DNA from: Azospirillum endophyticum
GTDB lineage: Bacteria > Pseudomonadota > Alphaproteobacteria > Azospirillales > Azospirillaceae
Length of the DNA: 46,931 nt
Direction of reading: 5' to 3'
Assembly: GCF_016595245.1 (NCBI RefSeq)
Contig: NZ_JAENHM010000095.1
Coordinates: 1 to 46,931 of the forward strand
The notes beneath the pieces were generated by a model that did no database searches, was not told the DNA's origin, and saw only the letters and a list, made by a program, of their open reading frames with translations. The position numbers and the translations under genes were made by a program. The stretch's first letter is position 1, and every line of letters begins with the position of its first letter. Below are positions 1-8,787 of this stretch, piece after piece.

Positions 1-35
1 CGCCGCCCAGGGACTTTATACTCCCTCCCAAACAC

Positions 36-131
36 ACAAGGGGTTGGGGTGAGGGGGCGCAGGTTTGATTTCCACCGACCTACGGTCGGCCGCCCCCCTC
101 ATCCCAACCCTTCTCCCGCGAGGGGAGAAGG
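36..131. repeat. Dispersed G-rich/C-rich intergenic repeat, inverted pair
   Basis: A GGGGTTGGGGTGAGGGGG arm near position 38 faces an inverted C-rich copy (CCCCCCTCATCCCAACCC) ending near 110. After it comes a TTCTCCCGCGAGGGGAGAAG palindrome (111-130). The same sequence pair recurs in the opposite arrangement at the right end of the window (46858-46898). That marks it as a dispersed intergenic repeat and not part of a gene. The mechanism of spread is unknown. Confidence 0.7.
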
Positions 132-472
132 GCCATTCGCTAGAGAATAGTCGCAGCTCGTTCGCAGAAGCGAGATCTGTGCATGTCGTAGCGCCTTCGT
201 GGGGAAGACGGTGGACGCATATCGCTTGAAACTCAAACCCTCTCGCTGTCCGGACCGTCCCCCTTTCCGGACACGCCGGCGGATCGTCCTTGCCATGCTC
301 GCTGCGGCCGCCATCTCCATCACAGCAGACCGAAGCACCGGGTTCTGAAAACCACCCTTGATGCCTCCGGCACCAAGTGGCGGGACACGGCCTTCGTGCG
401 CCTTCCGGCATTTGCCTGAAGGCATGGGCACTGCTCACAACTCATTGCCCAGTGGCAATAAAGGTGGCTGGA
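132..472. other. Intergenic stretch, no supported gene
   Basis: No reading frame here resembles a known family, and the open frames are short and low in typical codon bias. The stretch must carry the promoter of the reductase gene that follows. An AAAGGTGG ribosome-binding sequence lies about 5 bases before its ATG at 473. Confidence 0.5.
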
Positions 473-1534
473 ATGACGGGATCGGCATTGATAGTTGGCG
501 CGAGCGGCATCGTCGGCAGTGCGACGGCGACCCTGCTGGTCGAGGAGGGCTGGACGGTTCACGGTCTGGCGCGGCGCCCGACCGGACAGCCCGGCGTACG
601 GCCTGTCGCCGCGGACCTTCGGGATGCCCCGGCCACGGCAGGCGCCCTGAAGGATCTGAAGCCGGACATGGTCTTCCTCACCACCTGGCTGCGCCAGGAG
701 AGCGAGGCGGAGAACATCCGGGTCAACGCGGCGATGGTCCGCAACCTTCTCGACGGCATCCGTCCGGCGGGAAGCGTGCGCCATGTCGCGCTGGTGACGG
801 GCCTGAAACACTATCTCGGCCCCTTCGAGGCCTACGGCAAGGGCAAGCTGCCGCTGACGCCGTTCCGCGAAAGCCAGGGCCGGCTCGACGTGGCGAACTT
901 CTATTATGCGCAGGAGGATGAACTGTTCGCCGCAGCCGCGCGCGACGGCTTTTCCTGGAGCGTGCACCGGCCCCATACGGTGATCGGCAAGGCGGTCGGC
1001 AATGCGATGAACATGGGAACGACGCTCGCCACCTACGCGATCCTCTGCCGCGAGACCGGGCGGCCCTTCCGCTTCCCGGGATCGGCGGTCCAGTGGAACG
1101 GCCTGACCGACATGACCGACGTGCGCCTGCTCGCCCACCATCTGCTATGGGCGGCGACCACGCCCGAGGCGGCGAACGAGGACTTCAACGTCGTGAACGG
1201 CGACGTCTTCCGCTGGAACTGGATGTGGGGCCGCATCGCGCACTGGTTCGGCCTGGAGCCGGCGCCGTTCGACGGCACCGTCGAGCCGCTGGAACAGGTC
1301 ATGAAGGACGATGCGCCGCTGTGGCGCCGCATCGCCGAGCGCGAGGGGCTGGCGGAACCCGATCTCGGCCGCCTCGCCTCGCCCTGGCACACCGACGCCG
1401 ATCTCGGGCGGCCGGTCGAGGTCGTCACCGACATGAGCAAGAGCCGGCGTCTCGGCTTCACCCGCTATCAGCCGACCGACGACGCCTTCTTCGACCTCTT
1501 CGAAGCGTTGCGTGCCGACCGCCTGATCCCCTGA
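473..1534 (+). CDS. PRISE-type NAD(P)-dependent reductase (SDR family)
   Basis: A 353-residue extended short-chain dehydrogenase. The N-terminal Rossmann motif GASGIVGSA starts about residue 7. TGLKHYLGP and NFYYAQEDELF match the lysine and tyrosine motifs of the PRISE group (progesterone 5-beta-reductase / iridoid synthase-like enzymes), which reduce activated enones with NADPH. The start at 473 is chosen because AAAGGTGG precedes it and the Rossmann fold begins at once; a longer frame opens at 377 but its extra residues are not conserved-looking. It is a single-gene unit, convergent with the choline-binding protein gene. The natural substrate is unknown; many bacterial members reduce small alpha,beta-unsaturated ketones. 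Confidence 0.85.
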   Translation: MTGSALIVGASGIVGSATATLLVEEGWTVHGLARRPTGQPGVRPVAADLRDAPATAGALKDLKPDMVFLTTWLRQESEAENIRVNAAMVRNLLDGIRPAGSVRHVALVTGLKHYLGPFEAYGKGKLPLTPFRESQGRLDVANFYYAQEDELFAAAARDGFSWSVHRPHTVIGKAVGNAMNMGTTLATYAILCRETGRPFRFPGSAVQWNGLTDMTDVRLLAHHLLWAATTPEAANEDFNVVNGDVFRWNWMWGRIAHWFGLEPAPFDGTVEPLEQVMKDDAPLWRRIAEREGLAEPDLGRLASPWHTDADLGRPVEVVTDMSKSRRLGFTRYQPTDDAFFDLFEALRADRLIP

Positions 1535-1540
1535 GGCGGG

Positions 1541-1634
1541 GCGACATCGCGGCGGCTGTCGCTGCCATCCCCTGCGGGGTGGCGGCGCGCATGTCTGGTG
1601 CCGCACCCGGAGGAGGCGGCCGTCGCGATGTCGC
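1541..1634. terminator. Candidate terminator / nested inverted repeat between convergent genes
   Basis: Outer arms GCGACATCGCG (1541-1551) and CGCGATGTCGC (1624-1634) are perfect complements. Inside them lies a compact GC hairpin (GCC-AT-CCCC-TGC-GGGG-T-GGC, 1564-1583). It sits just after the reductase stop codon and could end transcription from both convergent genes. No T-run follows, so intrinsic termination is inferred. The rest of the gap up to 1868 shows nothing recognisable. Confidence 0.45.
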
Positions 1635-1868
1635 GTATTCGGACCGCGCCACGAGGCCGTGCCCCGAGGCATGATCGATCCGGCCGACGGAGCGCTGGCG
1701 GGCGCCGGCCACCTGCCGCACGGATCCCGCCTCACCGCAAGCCCGAGGGTCCCCGCATATAGTGGCGTTCGGGCCGGTAGGCCGGCCGGAACCAGGACGG
1801 GACACGGGCCCGGATCCATGCGCGCAACGCCGCCAGCATGGCTGTTCATCTCCCTTTGTTCGATTGCG

Positions 1869-2855
1869 TCACTTCAGGCCCAATGCCGCGCGCACCGCCG
1901 GGGCGGCCTCCTTGCCGTCGCGGGTCGACACGCCGGCCAGCCAGGGGCCGAGGAGGTCGGGGTGCGCCTTCAGGTAGCCGGCCGCCGCGTCCTTGGGGAC
2001 CTTCTTGTCTTCCGTGATGGCGGCCATGATCGTGTCCTCCATCCCCACGGTGAAGGCGAGCTGGCTGAACAGGCGGTGGACATTCGGGCATTCGTTGCCG
2101 TAGCCGCGCCGGGACAGGGTGTTGACCGTGGTGCTGCCATAGTTCGGGCCGAAATAGGCGTCGCCGCCGCTGAGATAGGTCATGTCGATCCGGGTGTTCA
2201 TCGGATGCGGCTGCCAGCCGAGGAAGACCACCCAATCCTTGCTGCGCGTCCGGCGCACCGCCTGGGCCAGCATGGCCTGCTCGCTCGATTCGACCAGGGT
2301 CCAGCCCTCCAGCCCGAAATCCTTCTTGTCGAGCATGCGCTGGATATTCTGGTTCGCCGGCGCGCCCGGCTCGATCCCGTAGATCTTCTTTTCGAACCGG
2401 TCGCCGAACCGGGCGAGGTCGGCGAAACTGTGCACGCCGGCATCGGCGACCGCGGTCGGCACCGCCAGGGTGAATTTGGCGTTCTCCAGGTTCGGGCGCA
2501 GGATCTCGACCGAGTTCTCGGCGACCAGCTTGTCGAGGAAGCCCGATTGGGCCGGCATCCAGTTGCCGAGGAAGACATCGATCTGGGCGGTCTTCAGCCC
2601 CTGGAAGATGATGGGAACGGCGACCGTCTCGATCTTCTGCTGGTAGCCCAGCGCGCCCAGCAGCGTTCCCGCCACCGCATTGGTCGCCGTGATGTCCGTC
2701 CAGCCGGGGTCGGCCATCCTCACCGTCTGGCAACCCGCCGGTTCCGCCGCCGAGGCCGCCGGCAAGACCGCCGTCATCCCGATCGCGGCCATCAGGCCGG
2801 CCAGCGCCGCCCGCCCGATCGCCGCTCCGCCCATCGCAACCCCCAGTGCACGCAT
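1869..2855 (-). CDS. choX: Choline/betaine ABC transporter substrate-binding protein (ChoX-like)
   Basis: A 328-residue periplasmic binding protein of the glycine betaine/choline (OpuAC/ProX-type) family. A signal peptide rich in Ala/Leu ends around ASAAEPAGC. The mature part has family landmarks such as MADPGWTDI, VFLGNWMPAQ and WVVFLGWQPHPMN, including tryptophans of the kind that form the aromatic cage for the trimethylammonium group. The start at 2855 has an AGGAGGGAG ribosome-binding sequence just upstream. It lies 55 bp downstream of betC in the same direction, so it is probably co-transcribed. Odd point: the permease and ATPase partners (ChoW, ChoV) are absent from the window, so it must use a transporter encoded elsewhere. 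Confidence 0.88.
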   Translation of the reverse strand: MRALGVAMGGAAIGRAALAGLMAAIGMTAVLPAASAAEPAGCQTVRMADPGWTDITATNAVAGTLLGALGYQQKIETVAVPIIFQGLKTAQIDVFLGNWMPAQSGFLDKLVAENSVEILRPNLENAKFTLAVPTAVADAGVHSFADLARFGDRFEKKIYGIEPGAPANQNIQRMLDKKDFGLEGWTLVESSEQAMLAQAVRRTRSKDWVVFLGWQPHPMNTRIDMTYLSGGDAYFGPNYGSTTVNTLSRRGYGNECPNVHRLFSQLAFTVGMEDTIMAAITEDKKVPKDAAAGYLKAHPDLLGPWLAGVSTRDGKEAAPAVRAALGLK

Positions 2856-2910
2856 GATGCTCTCCCTCCTGTCGGGTGGTGGTCGACGTCCGGCGCGCCG
2901 GCGCGCCGTG

Positions 2911-4566
2911 TCAATGCGCCGGGCTGCCCGGGCGCGGGGGGCGCGGGAAGCGCGCCATGGCTTCCAGATCGTCGAGATCCAGATGGTTGCGCATATAGCT
3001 GGTTCCGGCGTCGGTGAAGGGCTGGAAATCCCAGGGGCTGTGCCGCCCCTGCCGCAGCGCGTCGGCCACCAGGAGCCGCCGCTGCTGGCTGGCGACGACC
3101 TCCTCATGCAGCCGCGCCAGGTCCCAGCGCTGCTCCACCTCGGCGCGGTAGCGCCGTATGGCGTCGGCCGCCCCGGAGTCGGCCGCCCCGGAGTCGGCCA
3201 CCCCGGAGTCGGCCGCCCCGGAGTCGGCCACCCCGGAGTCGGCCACCCCGGAGTCGGCCGCCCCCGGGCCGGCGGCCGGTTGCTCCGCCCGGTTCACCAG
3301 CTCGTCCGGATCGTCGGACAAATCGTAGAGCTGGTCGGGGTCGGCCGGCGAATGGATGAATTTGTCTTTGCCGCGCCGGATCATCACGATCGGGGCCACG
3401 GCGCCTTCGGCCAGATATTCGCCGATCACCTCGTCGTGGCCGCCGCTGCGCTGCAGGTGCGGCAGCAGGCTGCGCCCGTCGATCGGCGTCCGCCAGCCCG
3501 GCGCCGCCCCGTCATGGGCGAGGTCGACCAGGGTCGGCAGCAGATCCATCGACGAGACGGAGGCGGCGACCCGCCCGGCCTGGAACCAGCCCGGCGCCCG
3601 GATGATCAGCGGGATGCGGCAGGCGGATTCGAAGAAGCTCATCTTGTACCACAGCCCGCGTTCGCCCAGCATGTCGCCGTGGTCGGACAGCAGGACGACC
3701 ACGGTGTCCTCGGCCAGCCCGGTTTCCTCCAGCACGCCCAGCAGCCGGCCGATCTGGTCGTCCACATAGGCGACGGCGCCGTAATAGGCGCGGCGGGCAT
3801 TGCGGATCTGGCGCTCGCCGAGCGGCATCTCGTCCATCGCGCAGACATGGCGCAGCCGCCGCGAATGCGGGTCCATCGCCTCCGGCGCCAGGGTGACGCG
3901 CGGCAGCGGCACGTCTTCGTCGCTGTGGCGGTTCCAGTAGTGCTCGGTGATGGCGTAGGGATCGTGCGGATGGGTCAGCGACACCACGAAGGCGAAGGGC
4001 CGCTCCCGCCGGCCGCGGGCGATGTCGTACAGCTTGCGCTCGGCGGCGAAGACCACCTCCTCGTCGAAGTCGAGCTGGTTGGTGCGCAGGCAGGGACCGG
4101 CATCGCGCACCGAACTCATGTTGTGGTACCAGCTCGGTCGCTCCAAAGGCCGGGTCCAGTCCGGCGTCCAGCCGAAATCGGCGGGATAGATGTCGGTGGT
4201 CAGCCGTTCCTCGAAGCCGTGAAGCTGGTCGGCCCCGCAGAAATGCATCTTGCCGGACAGGATGGTCCGGTAGCCGGCCAGCCGCAGATGATGGGCGAAG
4301 GTGGGAACGGCGGAGGGGAATTCGGCGGCGTTGTCGTAGCCGCCGATCGCCGAAGGCAACCGCCCCGACAGGAAGACGTAGCGCGAAGGCGCGCAGAGCG
4401 GGCTGTTGCAATAGGCGCTGTCGAACACCACGCCGCCCTCCGCCAGCCGGTCGATATGCGGCGTCCGCACGGTCCGGTTGCCGTAGGCGCCGAGGGCCTG
4501 CGGGATCATCTGGTCGGCCATGAGGATGAGGATGTTGGGACGCCGTGCCATATCCGTCTGCTTCAT
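2911..4566 (-). CDS. betC: Choline-sulfatase
   Basis: A 551-residue type I sulfatase that hydrolyses choline-O-sulfate to choline and sulfate. It opens with RPNILILMADQM, the metal-binding N-terminus of sulfatases. NSPLCAPSR carries the C-x-P-S-R signature whose Cys58 would be matured to formylglycine. SGKMHFCG, the SDHGDMLGERG metal motif and a C-terminal choline-sulfatase domain ending in FPRPPRP follow. Residues about 434-468 are an inserted ADSG(A/V) pentapeptide repeat not expected in the family. Start choice is uncertain: ATG at 4566 or ATG at 4551 (MARRPNIL), neither with a strong ribosome-binding site. Divergent from its probable LysR activator. Confidence 0.93.
   Translation of the reverse strand: MKQTDMARRPNILILMADQMIPQALGAYGNRTVRTPHIDRLAEGGVVFDSAYCNSPLCAPSRYVFLSGRLPSAIGGYDNAAEFPSAVPTFAHHLRLAGYRTILSGKMHFCGADQLHGFEERLTTDIYPADFGWTPDWTRPLERPSWYHNMSSVRDAGPCLRTNQLDFDEEVVFAAERKLYDIARGRRERPFAFVVSLTHPHDPYAITEHYWNRHSDEDVPLPRVTLAPEAMDPHSRRLRHVCAMDEMPLGERQIRNARRAYYGAVAYVDDQIGRLLGVLEETGLAEDTVVVLLSDHGDMLGERGLWYKMSFFESACRIPLIIRAPGWFQAGRVAASVSSMDLLPTLVDLAHDGAAPGWRTPIDGRSLLPHLQRSGGHDEVIGEYLAEGAVAPIVMIRRGKDKFIHSPADPDQLYDLSDDPDELVNRAEQPAAGPGAADSGVADSGVADSGAADSGVADSGAADSGAADAIRRYRAEVEQRWDLARLHEEVVASQQRRLLVADALRQGRHSPWDFQPFTDAGTSYMRNHLDLDDLEAMARFPRPPRPGSPAH
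3163..3267. repeat. 15-bp tandem repeat inside betC
   Basis: Six full copies plus a partial one of a 15-bp unit of the form GTCGGCC(G/A)CCCCGGA. The only visible variation is G/A at one position, which gives Ala/Val alternation in the protein (ADSGA/ADSGV). The unit is a multiple of three, so copy number changes keep the betC frame. Confidence 0.95.
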
Positions 4567-4662
4567 ACCGTTTGTGGACAGACCGTTCGATCAGGATAGA
4601 ATTTACGCGCCCGGCAGGGGTCGTGAAGCCCCTGTCTGATCATGTCGGTATGAAGGGTGCTC
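4567..4662. promoter_or_regulatory. Divergent betC / LysR control region
   Basis: This 96-bp divergent region contains the hairpin-like dyad CAGGGG-N8-CCCCTG (4615-4634). CATACCG and its inverse CGGTATG lie near the two ends (4564-4570 and 4646-4652). Such dyads are plausible LysR binding sites, but none has been shown. AAGGG at 4654-4657 sets the LysR start at 4663. Confidence 0.45.
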
Positions 4663-5637
4663 ATGGGAAAGGACCGCCTGCCGCCGCTGCGCACCCTGCT
4701 GTTCTTCGAGGCGGCCGGCCGGCTGCTCAGTTTCAGTGCCGCCGCCCGCGAACTCGCCTGCACCCAGTCGGCGGTCAGCCACCAGATCGGCTGGCTGGAG
4801 GCGGATCTGGGGACGGCGCTGTTCCGCCGCCTTCACCGCGGGGTCGCGCTGACGCCGGACGGCGTGCGGCTCTATGAGGCGACGCGGGAGGCGCTGGACG
4901 GCATCGGCGATGCGGTGACCGGCATCCGCGACCGGCAACGGCCGGGCGTGCTGAACGTCGCCACCGATTTCGGCTTCGCCGCCGGCTGGCTGCTGCCGCG
5001 TCTCGGCGCGCTGCGCCAGCTCTTGCCCGAGCTGGACGTGCGGATCGTGACGATGCAGAACGCGATCGACCTGCGCCGCGAGGCGGTGGACATCGCCATC
5101 ACCTTCGGCCATAGCCATTGGCCCGGCTGCGAGGCGGAACTCCTGTTTCCCGAACGGGTCCTGCCGGTCTGCAGCCCTGCCTTCCGGGCCGGCCGCGCCC
5201 CGTTTGCCGCCGGGGCCGGCACCGGAGCCGCCACCGGGGACTCTGCCGTCCCGGCCGATCTGGCGTCCCTGCCGCTCCTGCATCTGGAAAGCGTCGGGCC
5301 GGCCGCCTGGCTGTCCTGGGGGGACTGGTTCACCCTGCACGGGCTGGCGATGCCGGCCGGCGGCCAGGATCTGACCTTCAACAATTACCCGCTGGTCCTG
5401 CAGGCGGCCTTGATGGGGCAGGGGGTGGCGCTGGGATGGAGCCCGCTGGTCGACGAGCTGATGCGGGATGGGCATCTGGTCGCCCTGCTCGACCGGCCGG
5501 TTCAGACGGAACGGGGCTATTTCCTCGTCGTCGCCAGCCGGCGCCAACCGGATGAGCGTCGCGACCGCTTCCGCCGCTGGGTGGTCGAGGAAAGCCGCCG
5601 GGACAGTGGCCGCGGGACCGGCGACCGGGATGTTTAG
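4663..5637 (+). CDS. LysR-type regulator of choline-sulfate utilisation
   Basis: A 324-residue LysR protein. The winged helix-turn-helix spans about residues 5-65 (FSAAARELACTQSAVSHQIGWLE), followed by a periplasmic-binding-like effector domain. The N-terminal PLRTLLFFEAAGRLLSFSAAA and the divergent position beside betC fit the family of choline-sulfate utilisation regulators. It probably activates betC-choX in response to choline or choline sulfate. A GTG two codons upstream (4657) is a possible start, but AAGGG overlaps it and is correctly spaced for ATG 4663. The Ala/Gly-rich stretch near residues 178-198 looks like a lineage-specific loop. Confidence 0.85.
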   Translation: MGKDRLPPLRTLLFFEAAGRLLSFSAAARELACTQSAVSHQIGWLEADLGTALFRRLHRGVALTPDGVRLYEATREALDGIGDAVTGIRDRQRPGVLNVATDFGFAAGWLLPRLGALRQLLPELDVRIVTMQNAIDLRREAVDIAITFGHSHWPGCEAELLFPERVLPVCSPAFRAGRAPFAAGAGTGAATGDSAVPADLASLPLLHLESVGPAAWLSWGDWFTLHGLAMPAGGQDLTFNNYPLVLQAALMGQGVALGWSPLVDELMRDGHLVALLDRPVQTERGYFLVVASRRQPDERRDRFRRWVVEESRRDSGRGTGDRDV

Positions 5638-5695
5638 GCGCTTTTCCCGGGGAAGATAACGACGGCTCCGAACTGGGAGCGGGCCTGGAGAAGGC

Positions 5696-5717
5696 CGCCG
5701 CGCCGGTCGGCGCGGCG
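5696..5717. terminator. Strong GC hairpin between convergent genes
   Basis: CGCCGCGCCG (5696-5705) and CGGCGCGGCG (5708-5717) are perfect complements, separated by GT, between the convergent LysR and lactonase genes. No U-run follows on either strand. A bidirectional terminator is inferred from position and stem strength. Confidence 0.5.
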
Positions 5718-5754
5718 CCCGGCGGCCGTTATCGACGACCGCCGGTATCGGGTG

Positions 5755-6690
5755 TCAGGCGGTCAGGCGCGGTTCGGGGAGGCCCTGGACGCCCGGCTCG
5801 AACATCAGGACCCGGCCGCCATGGGGATCCTCGGCCAGGTCGGCCGGCCCGCGGCTGAGCGAGGTGACCAGCATCGTCCGCAGGCCGGGGCCGCCGAAGG
5901 CGCACATGGTCGGCTTGCGCATCGGCACGTCGATCCGGCGGTCGAGGTCGCCGCGCGGGGTGAACCGCTTGATGCAGCCCTCGTCCAGGCAGCAGATCCA
6001 GTAGCAGCCGTCGGCGTCCACCGCGGCGCCGTCGGGCCGTCCGACCATCGCCCGCATGTCGACGAAGGGGCGGCGGTCGCGGGCGGTGCCGCTGTCGGGG
6101 TCGTAGTCCCAGGCCCAGACCATCCGCACGTCGCGGTGGCTGTCGGAGGCGTAGAAGGTCCGGCCGTCGGGGCTGAAGGCCGAGCCGTTGGGGATGATGG
6201 AGCCCGGCAGCCCGGTTTCGGCCAGCCCGCCGGCGCGGGTGAAGCGGAACCATGCGCCGGACGGGTCGCCCAGCGAGATGTCCATCACCAGGCTGGACAC
6301 CCACAGCCGCCCCTGCCGGTCGCAGCGCCCGTCGTTGAAGCGCATGCCCTCCTTGGGGAAGCGGATGAAGGCGAGGCGGGAGACGGCGGCCTCCGCCGCC
6401 GTTTCCCCCGCCGCCGCGTCCGTCTCCGGCAGGTCGACGTCGAAGATGCCGGTCTCGCAGCAGGCGACGGCGCCGCCGTCCGGCCGCAGGGCGAGGCTGC
6501 CGACCATCTCCGGCAGCGTCCATGCCCATCGCCGCCCGCTGGACGGGTCCAGCCGGTGGATGCGGCGGGCCGGGATGTCGATCCAGGTCCATCGGCGGCG
6601 GTCGGCATCCCACACCGGGTTCTCGCCGGTGCCGTTGCGCAAGGCCGGATCGATGACGGCGTCGAGGCCGACGGTGGTGACGGCGGTCAT
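5755..6690 (-). CDS. SMP-30/gluconolaconase-family sugar lactonase
   Basis: A 311-residue six-bladed beta-propeller of the SMP-30/gluconolactonase/LRE family, which opens aldonolactones to aldonic acids in a metal-dependent reaction. The blades show the expected landmarks: GTGENPVWD (metal-ligand Glu near residue 23), GMRFNDGRCD, IPNGSAFSPDGRTFYASDS and GRPDGAAVDADGCYW. These give the Glu, Asn and Asp ligands of the family. Its start overlaps the tctA stop by 4 bp (ATGA), so it is translationally coupled as the last gene of the tct cluster. In this setting it would hydrolyse the lactone made by the SDR encoded at 12800. Probably cytoplasmic, since no signal peptide is visible. Confidence 0.88.
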   Translation of the reverse strand: MTAVTTVGLDAVIDPALRNGTGENPVWDADRRRWTWIDIPARRIHRLDPSSGRRWAWTLPEMVGSLALRPDGGAVACCETGIFDVDLPETDAAAGETAAEAAVSRLAFIRFPKEGMRFNDGRCDRQGRLWVSSLVMDISLGDPSGAWFRFTRAGGLAETGLPGSIIPNGSAFSPDGRTFYASDSHRDVRMVWAWDYDPDSGTARDRRPFVDMRAMVGRPDGAAVDADGCYWICCLDEGCIKRFTPRGDLDRRIDVPMRKPTMCAFGGPGLRTMLVTSLSRGPADLAEDPHGGRVLMFEPGVQGLPEPRLTA

Positions 6691-8183
6691 GCCGCCTGCC
6701 TTTCGCCGTCGCCCCTGATGTGCTTGAGCAGCGGCAGCACCAGCGTGACGATGGCGACCAGCAGCAGCCCCAGCGTGATCGGACGGGTGTAGAGGAAGTC
6801 GAGGCTGCCGCCCGACAGCGACAGGGCGCGGCGGAAGCTCGATTCCGCCATCGGCCCCATGATCAGCGCCAGCACCACCGGCGAGGCCGGGTAGTCCCAG
6901 CGCTGCATGAAGAAGCCGACGACGCCGGTCGCCAGCATGATGCCGACGTCGAACATGCTGTTGTTGATGGCATAGGCGCCGACGACGCAGAGCGTCAGGA
7001 TCAGCGGCGTCAGGATCGAGCGCGGCATCTCCAGCACCTTGCCCATCAGCCGCAGCGAGGACAGGCCGAGCACCAGCAGCACCGCGTAGCAGAACAGCAT
7101 GCCGGCGAACAGGGTGAAGACCAGGCCGGCATGGTCCTTGAACAGCAGCGGGCCGGGCTGCAGCCCCTGCATGGTGAGCGCGCCCAGCATCACCGCCGTC
7201 ACCGCGTCGCCGGGGATGCCCAGCGTCATCATCGGCAAGAGGTCGCCGCCGGTGCAGGCGTTGGCGCCGGATTCGGCGGCGGCGACGCCCTTCAGCTCGC
7301 CCTTGCCGAAATTCGCCGGGTTCTTGGAGAAGCGCTTGGCCTCGTTGTAGGCGACGAAGGAGGCGATGTCGGCGCCGGCGCCCGGGATGATGCCGACGAT
7401 GATGCCCAGGCCCGACGAGCGCAGGATGGTGAGGATCAGGCCCTTGAACACCGACCAGGGCGGGATGATGCGGCCGATATGGACCTTCACCTCGGCGTGG
7501 GTGGCGGGCTGGCCCAGCGACTTGAAGGCTTCCGAGGCGGCGAACAGGCCGATCATCACCGGGATGAAGGGCACGTTGAGCAGTTCGTTGAAGCCGCCGG
7601 TGAAGCGCGGGAAGCCGCCCATCGGGTCCATGCCGACGGTGGACAGCAGCAGGCCGAGGAAGCCGGCGATCAACCCCTTGACCAGCGATTCGCCCGACAC
7701 GCTGGTGATGATCGACAGTCCGAAGACGGCGAGCGCGAAGGTCTCGGCGGCGGAGAATTCCAGCGCGATGCCGGCGAGCAGCGGGGCGAGGAAGATCAGC
7801 ATGAAGACGCTGAAGGTCCCGCCGATGCAGGACGAGAATGTGGCGGTGCCGAGCGCGAGGCCGGCCTGGCCCTTCTGGCTCAGCGCGTAGCCGTCCATCG
7901 CCGTGGCCGCCGCCGCCGGGGTGCCGGGGATCTTGAGCAGGATGGCGGTGATCGAGCCGCCGTAGATGCCGCCGAAGAAGACGCCGGACAGCATCAGGAT
8001 CGCGGGGGCCGGGTCCATGCCGAAGGTGAAGGGCAGCAGGATGGCGACGCCCATGGTGGCCGTCAGGCCGGGCAGCACGCCGATGACGATGCCGAGCGCC
8101 ACGCCCACCAGGGCGAGCAGCAGGGTGACCGGGTCCGCCGCCAGACTGGCGAACCCCTTGAGGAGCATGTCGATTTCATACAT
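6687..8183 (-). CDS. tctA: Tripartite tricarboxylate transporter large permease (TctA family)
   Basis: A 498-residue polytopic membrane protein with about 11-12 hydrophobic segments, the normal length for TctA. The family signature is present near residues 70-100 (GVFFGGIYGGSITAILLKI followed by PGTPAAAATAMDG). GIIPGAGADIASFVAYNEAKRFS and a GGDLLPMMTLGIPGDAVTAVML segment near the middle match the second conserved half. It forms the secondary transporter with the small subunit encoded just upstream. Genes in this cluster suggest the cargo is a sugar acid and not a tricarboxylate. The stop overlaps the lactonase start. Confidence 0.94.
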   Translation of the reverse strand: MYEIDMLLKGFASLAADPVTLLLALVGVALGIVIGVLPGLTATMGVAILLPFTFGMDPAPAILMLSGVFFGGIYGGSITAILLKIPGTPAAAATAMDGYALSQKGQAGLALGTATFSSCIGGTFSVFMLIFLAPLLAGIALEFSAAETFALAVFGLSIITSVSGESLVKGLIAGFLGLLLSTVGMDPMGGFPRFTGGFNELLNVPFIPVMIGLFAASEAFKSLGQPATHAEVKVHIGRIIPPWSVFKGLILTILRSSGLGIIVGIIPGAGADIASFVAYNEAKRFSKNPANFGKGELKGVAAAESGANACTGGDLLPMMTLGIPGDAVTAVMLGALTMQGLQPGPLLFKDHAGLVFTLFAGMLFCYAVLLVLGLSSLRLMGKVLEMPRSILTPLILTLCVVGAYAINNSMFDVGIMLATGVVGFFMQRWDYPASPVVLALIMGPMAESSFRRALSLSGGSLDFLYTRPITLGLLLVAIVTLVLPLLKHIRGDGERQAA

Positions 8184-8199
8184 CTTCCGGACTCCTCGC

Positions 8200-8724
8200 C
8201 TACAGCTCGGCGGCTTCGAACAGGCTTCCGACGGGCAACGGGATTTGCAGGCCGTACAGGAAGATCAGATAGAGGAAGGCGGTGATCCCGACCGCGAGCA
8301 GCGGGGTGCGGACCCAGCTGCGCTGTCCCATCAGCCGCATCATGCCGACGAGGAAGACCACCGTGGTCGGGAGGTAGCCGATCAGCGAGATCAGGTAGAT
8401 GTAGACGGCCGTCGCCACGATCCCGATGGCCACCGGGACGAAGCGGAAGCCGCTGCCGGGCTGGGACGGCGCCGCGGCGCTCTCGCGGTTGCGCCGGGTC
8501 GGCAGCAGCCGGCCGATGATAAGGATGGCGCTGAGGACGACCAGCACGCCCGCATAGATCAGCGGGAAGCGGGCCGGCCCGACGTCGCTGTCCAGGCCGG
8601 TGGTCGGGAAGTCGCGCGACACGACGATGGCGGCGATGGCGACCACGGCGACGACGATGCCGGCGCCGATATCCGCGGACCGCGGCGCGCCCGGTCCCGG
8701 GGTTCCCTCGGGGGACTGACTCAT
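8200..8724 (-). CDS. tctB: Tripartite tricarboxylate transporter small permease (TctB family)
   Basis: A 174-residue protein with four predicted membrane helices (about residues 22-40, 55-75, 96-125 and 135-160), typical of TctB. IGYLPTTVVFLVGMMRLMGQRSW is a good match to the conserved C-terminal half. It lies between tctC and tctA in the same direction, 16 bp ahead of tctA. The 223-bp gap to the upstream tctC holds a strong hairpin. Confidence 0.88.
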   Translation of the reverse strand: MSQSPEGTPGPGAPRSADIGAGIVVAVVAIAAIVVSRDFPTTGLDSDVGPARFPLIYAGVLVVLSAILIIGRLLPTRRNRESAAAPSQPGSGFRFVPVAIGIVATAVYIYLISLIGYLPTTVVFLVGMMRLMGQRSWVRTPLLAVGITAFLYLIFLYGLQIPLPVGSLFEAAEL

Positions 8725-8787
8725 TCGAGATCTCCTGGGACGGGGCGCGGCGGCCGTGCCAACCGTGCCCCGCCTTGCGACTTGCTT

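Noticed and set aside
2680..4599. A 639-residue open frame on the plus strand across betC
   Set aside because: It is the antisense of betC and choX, has no domain pattern, and the minus strand encodes clear sulfatase motifs.
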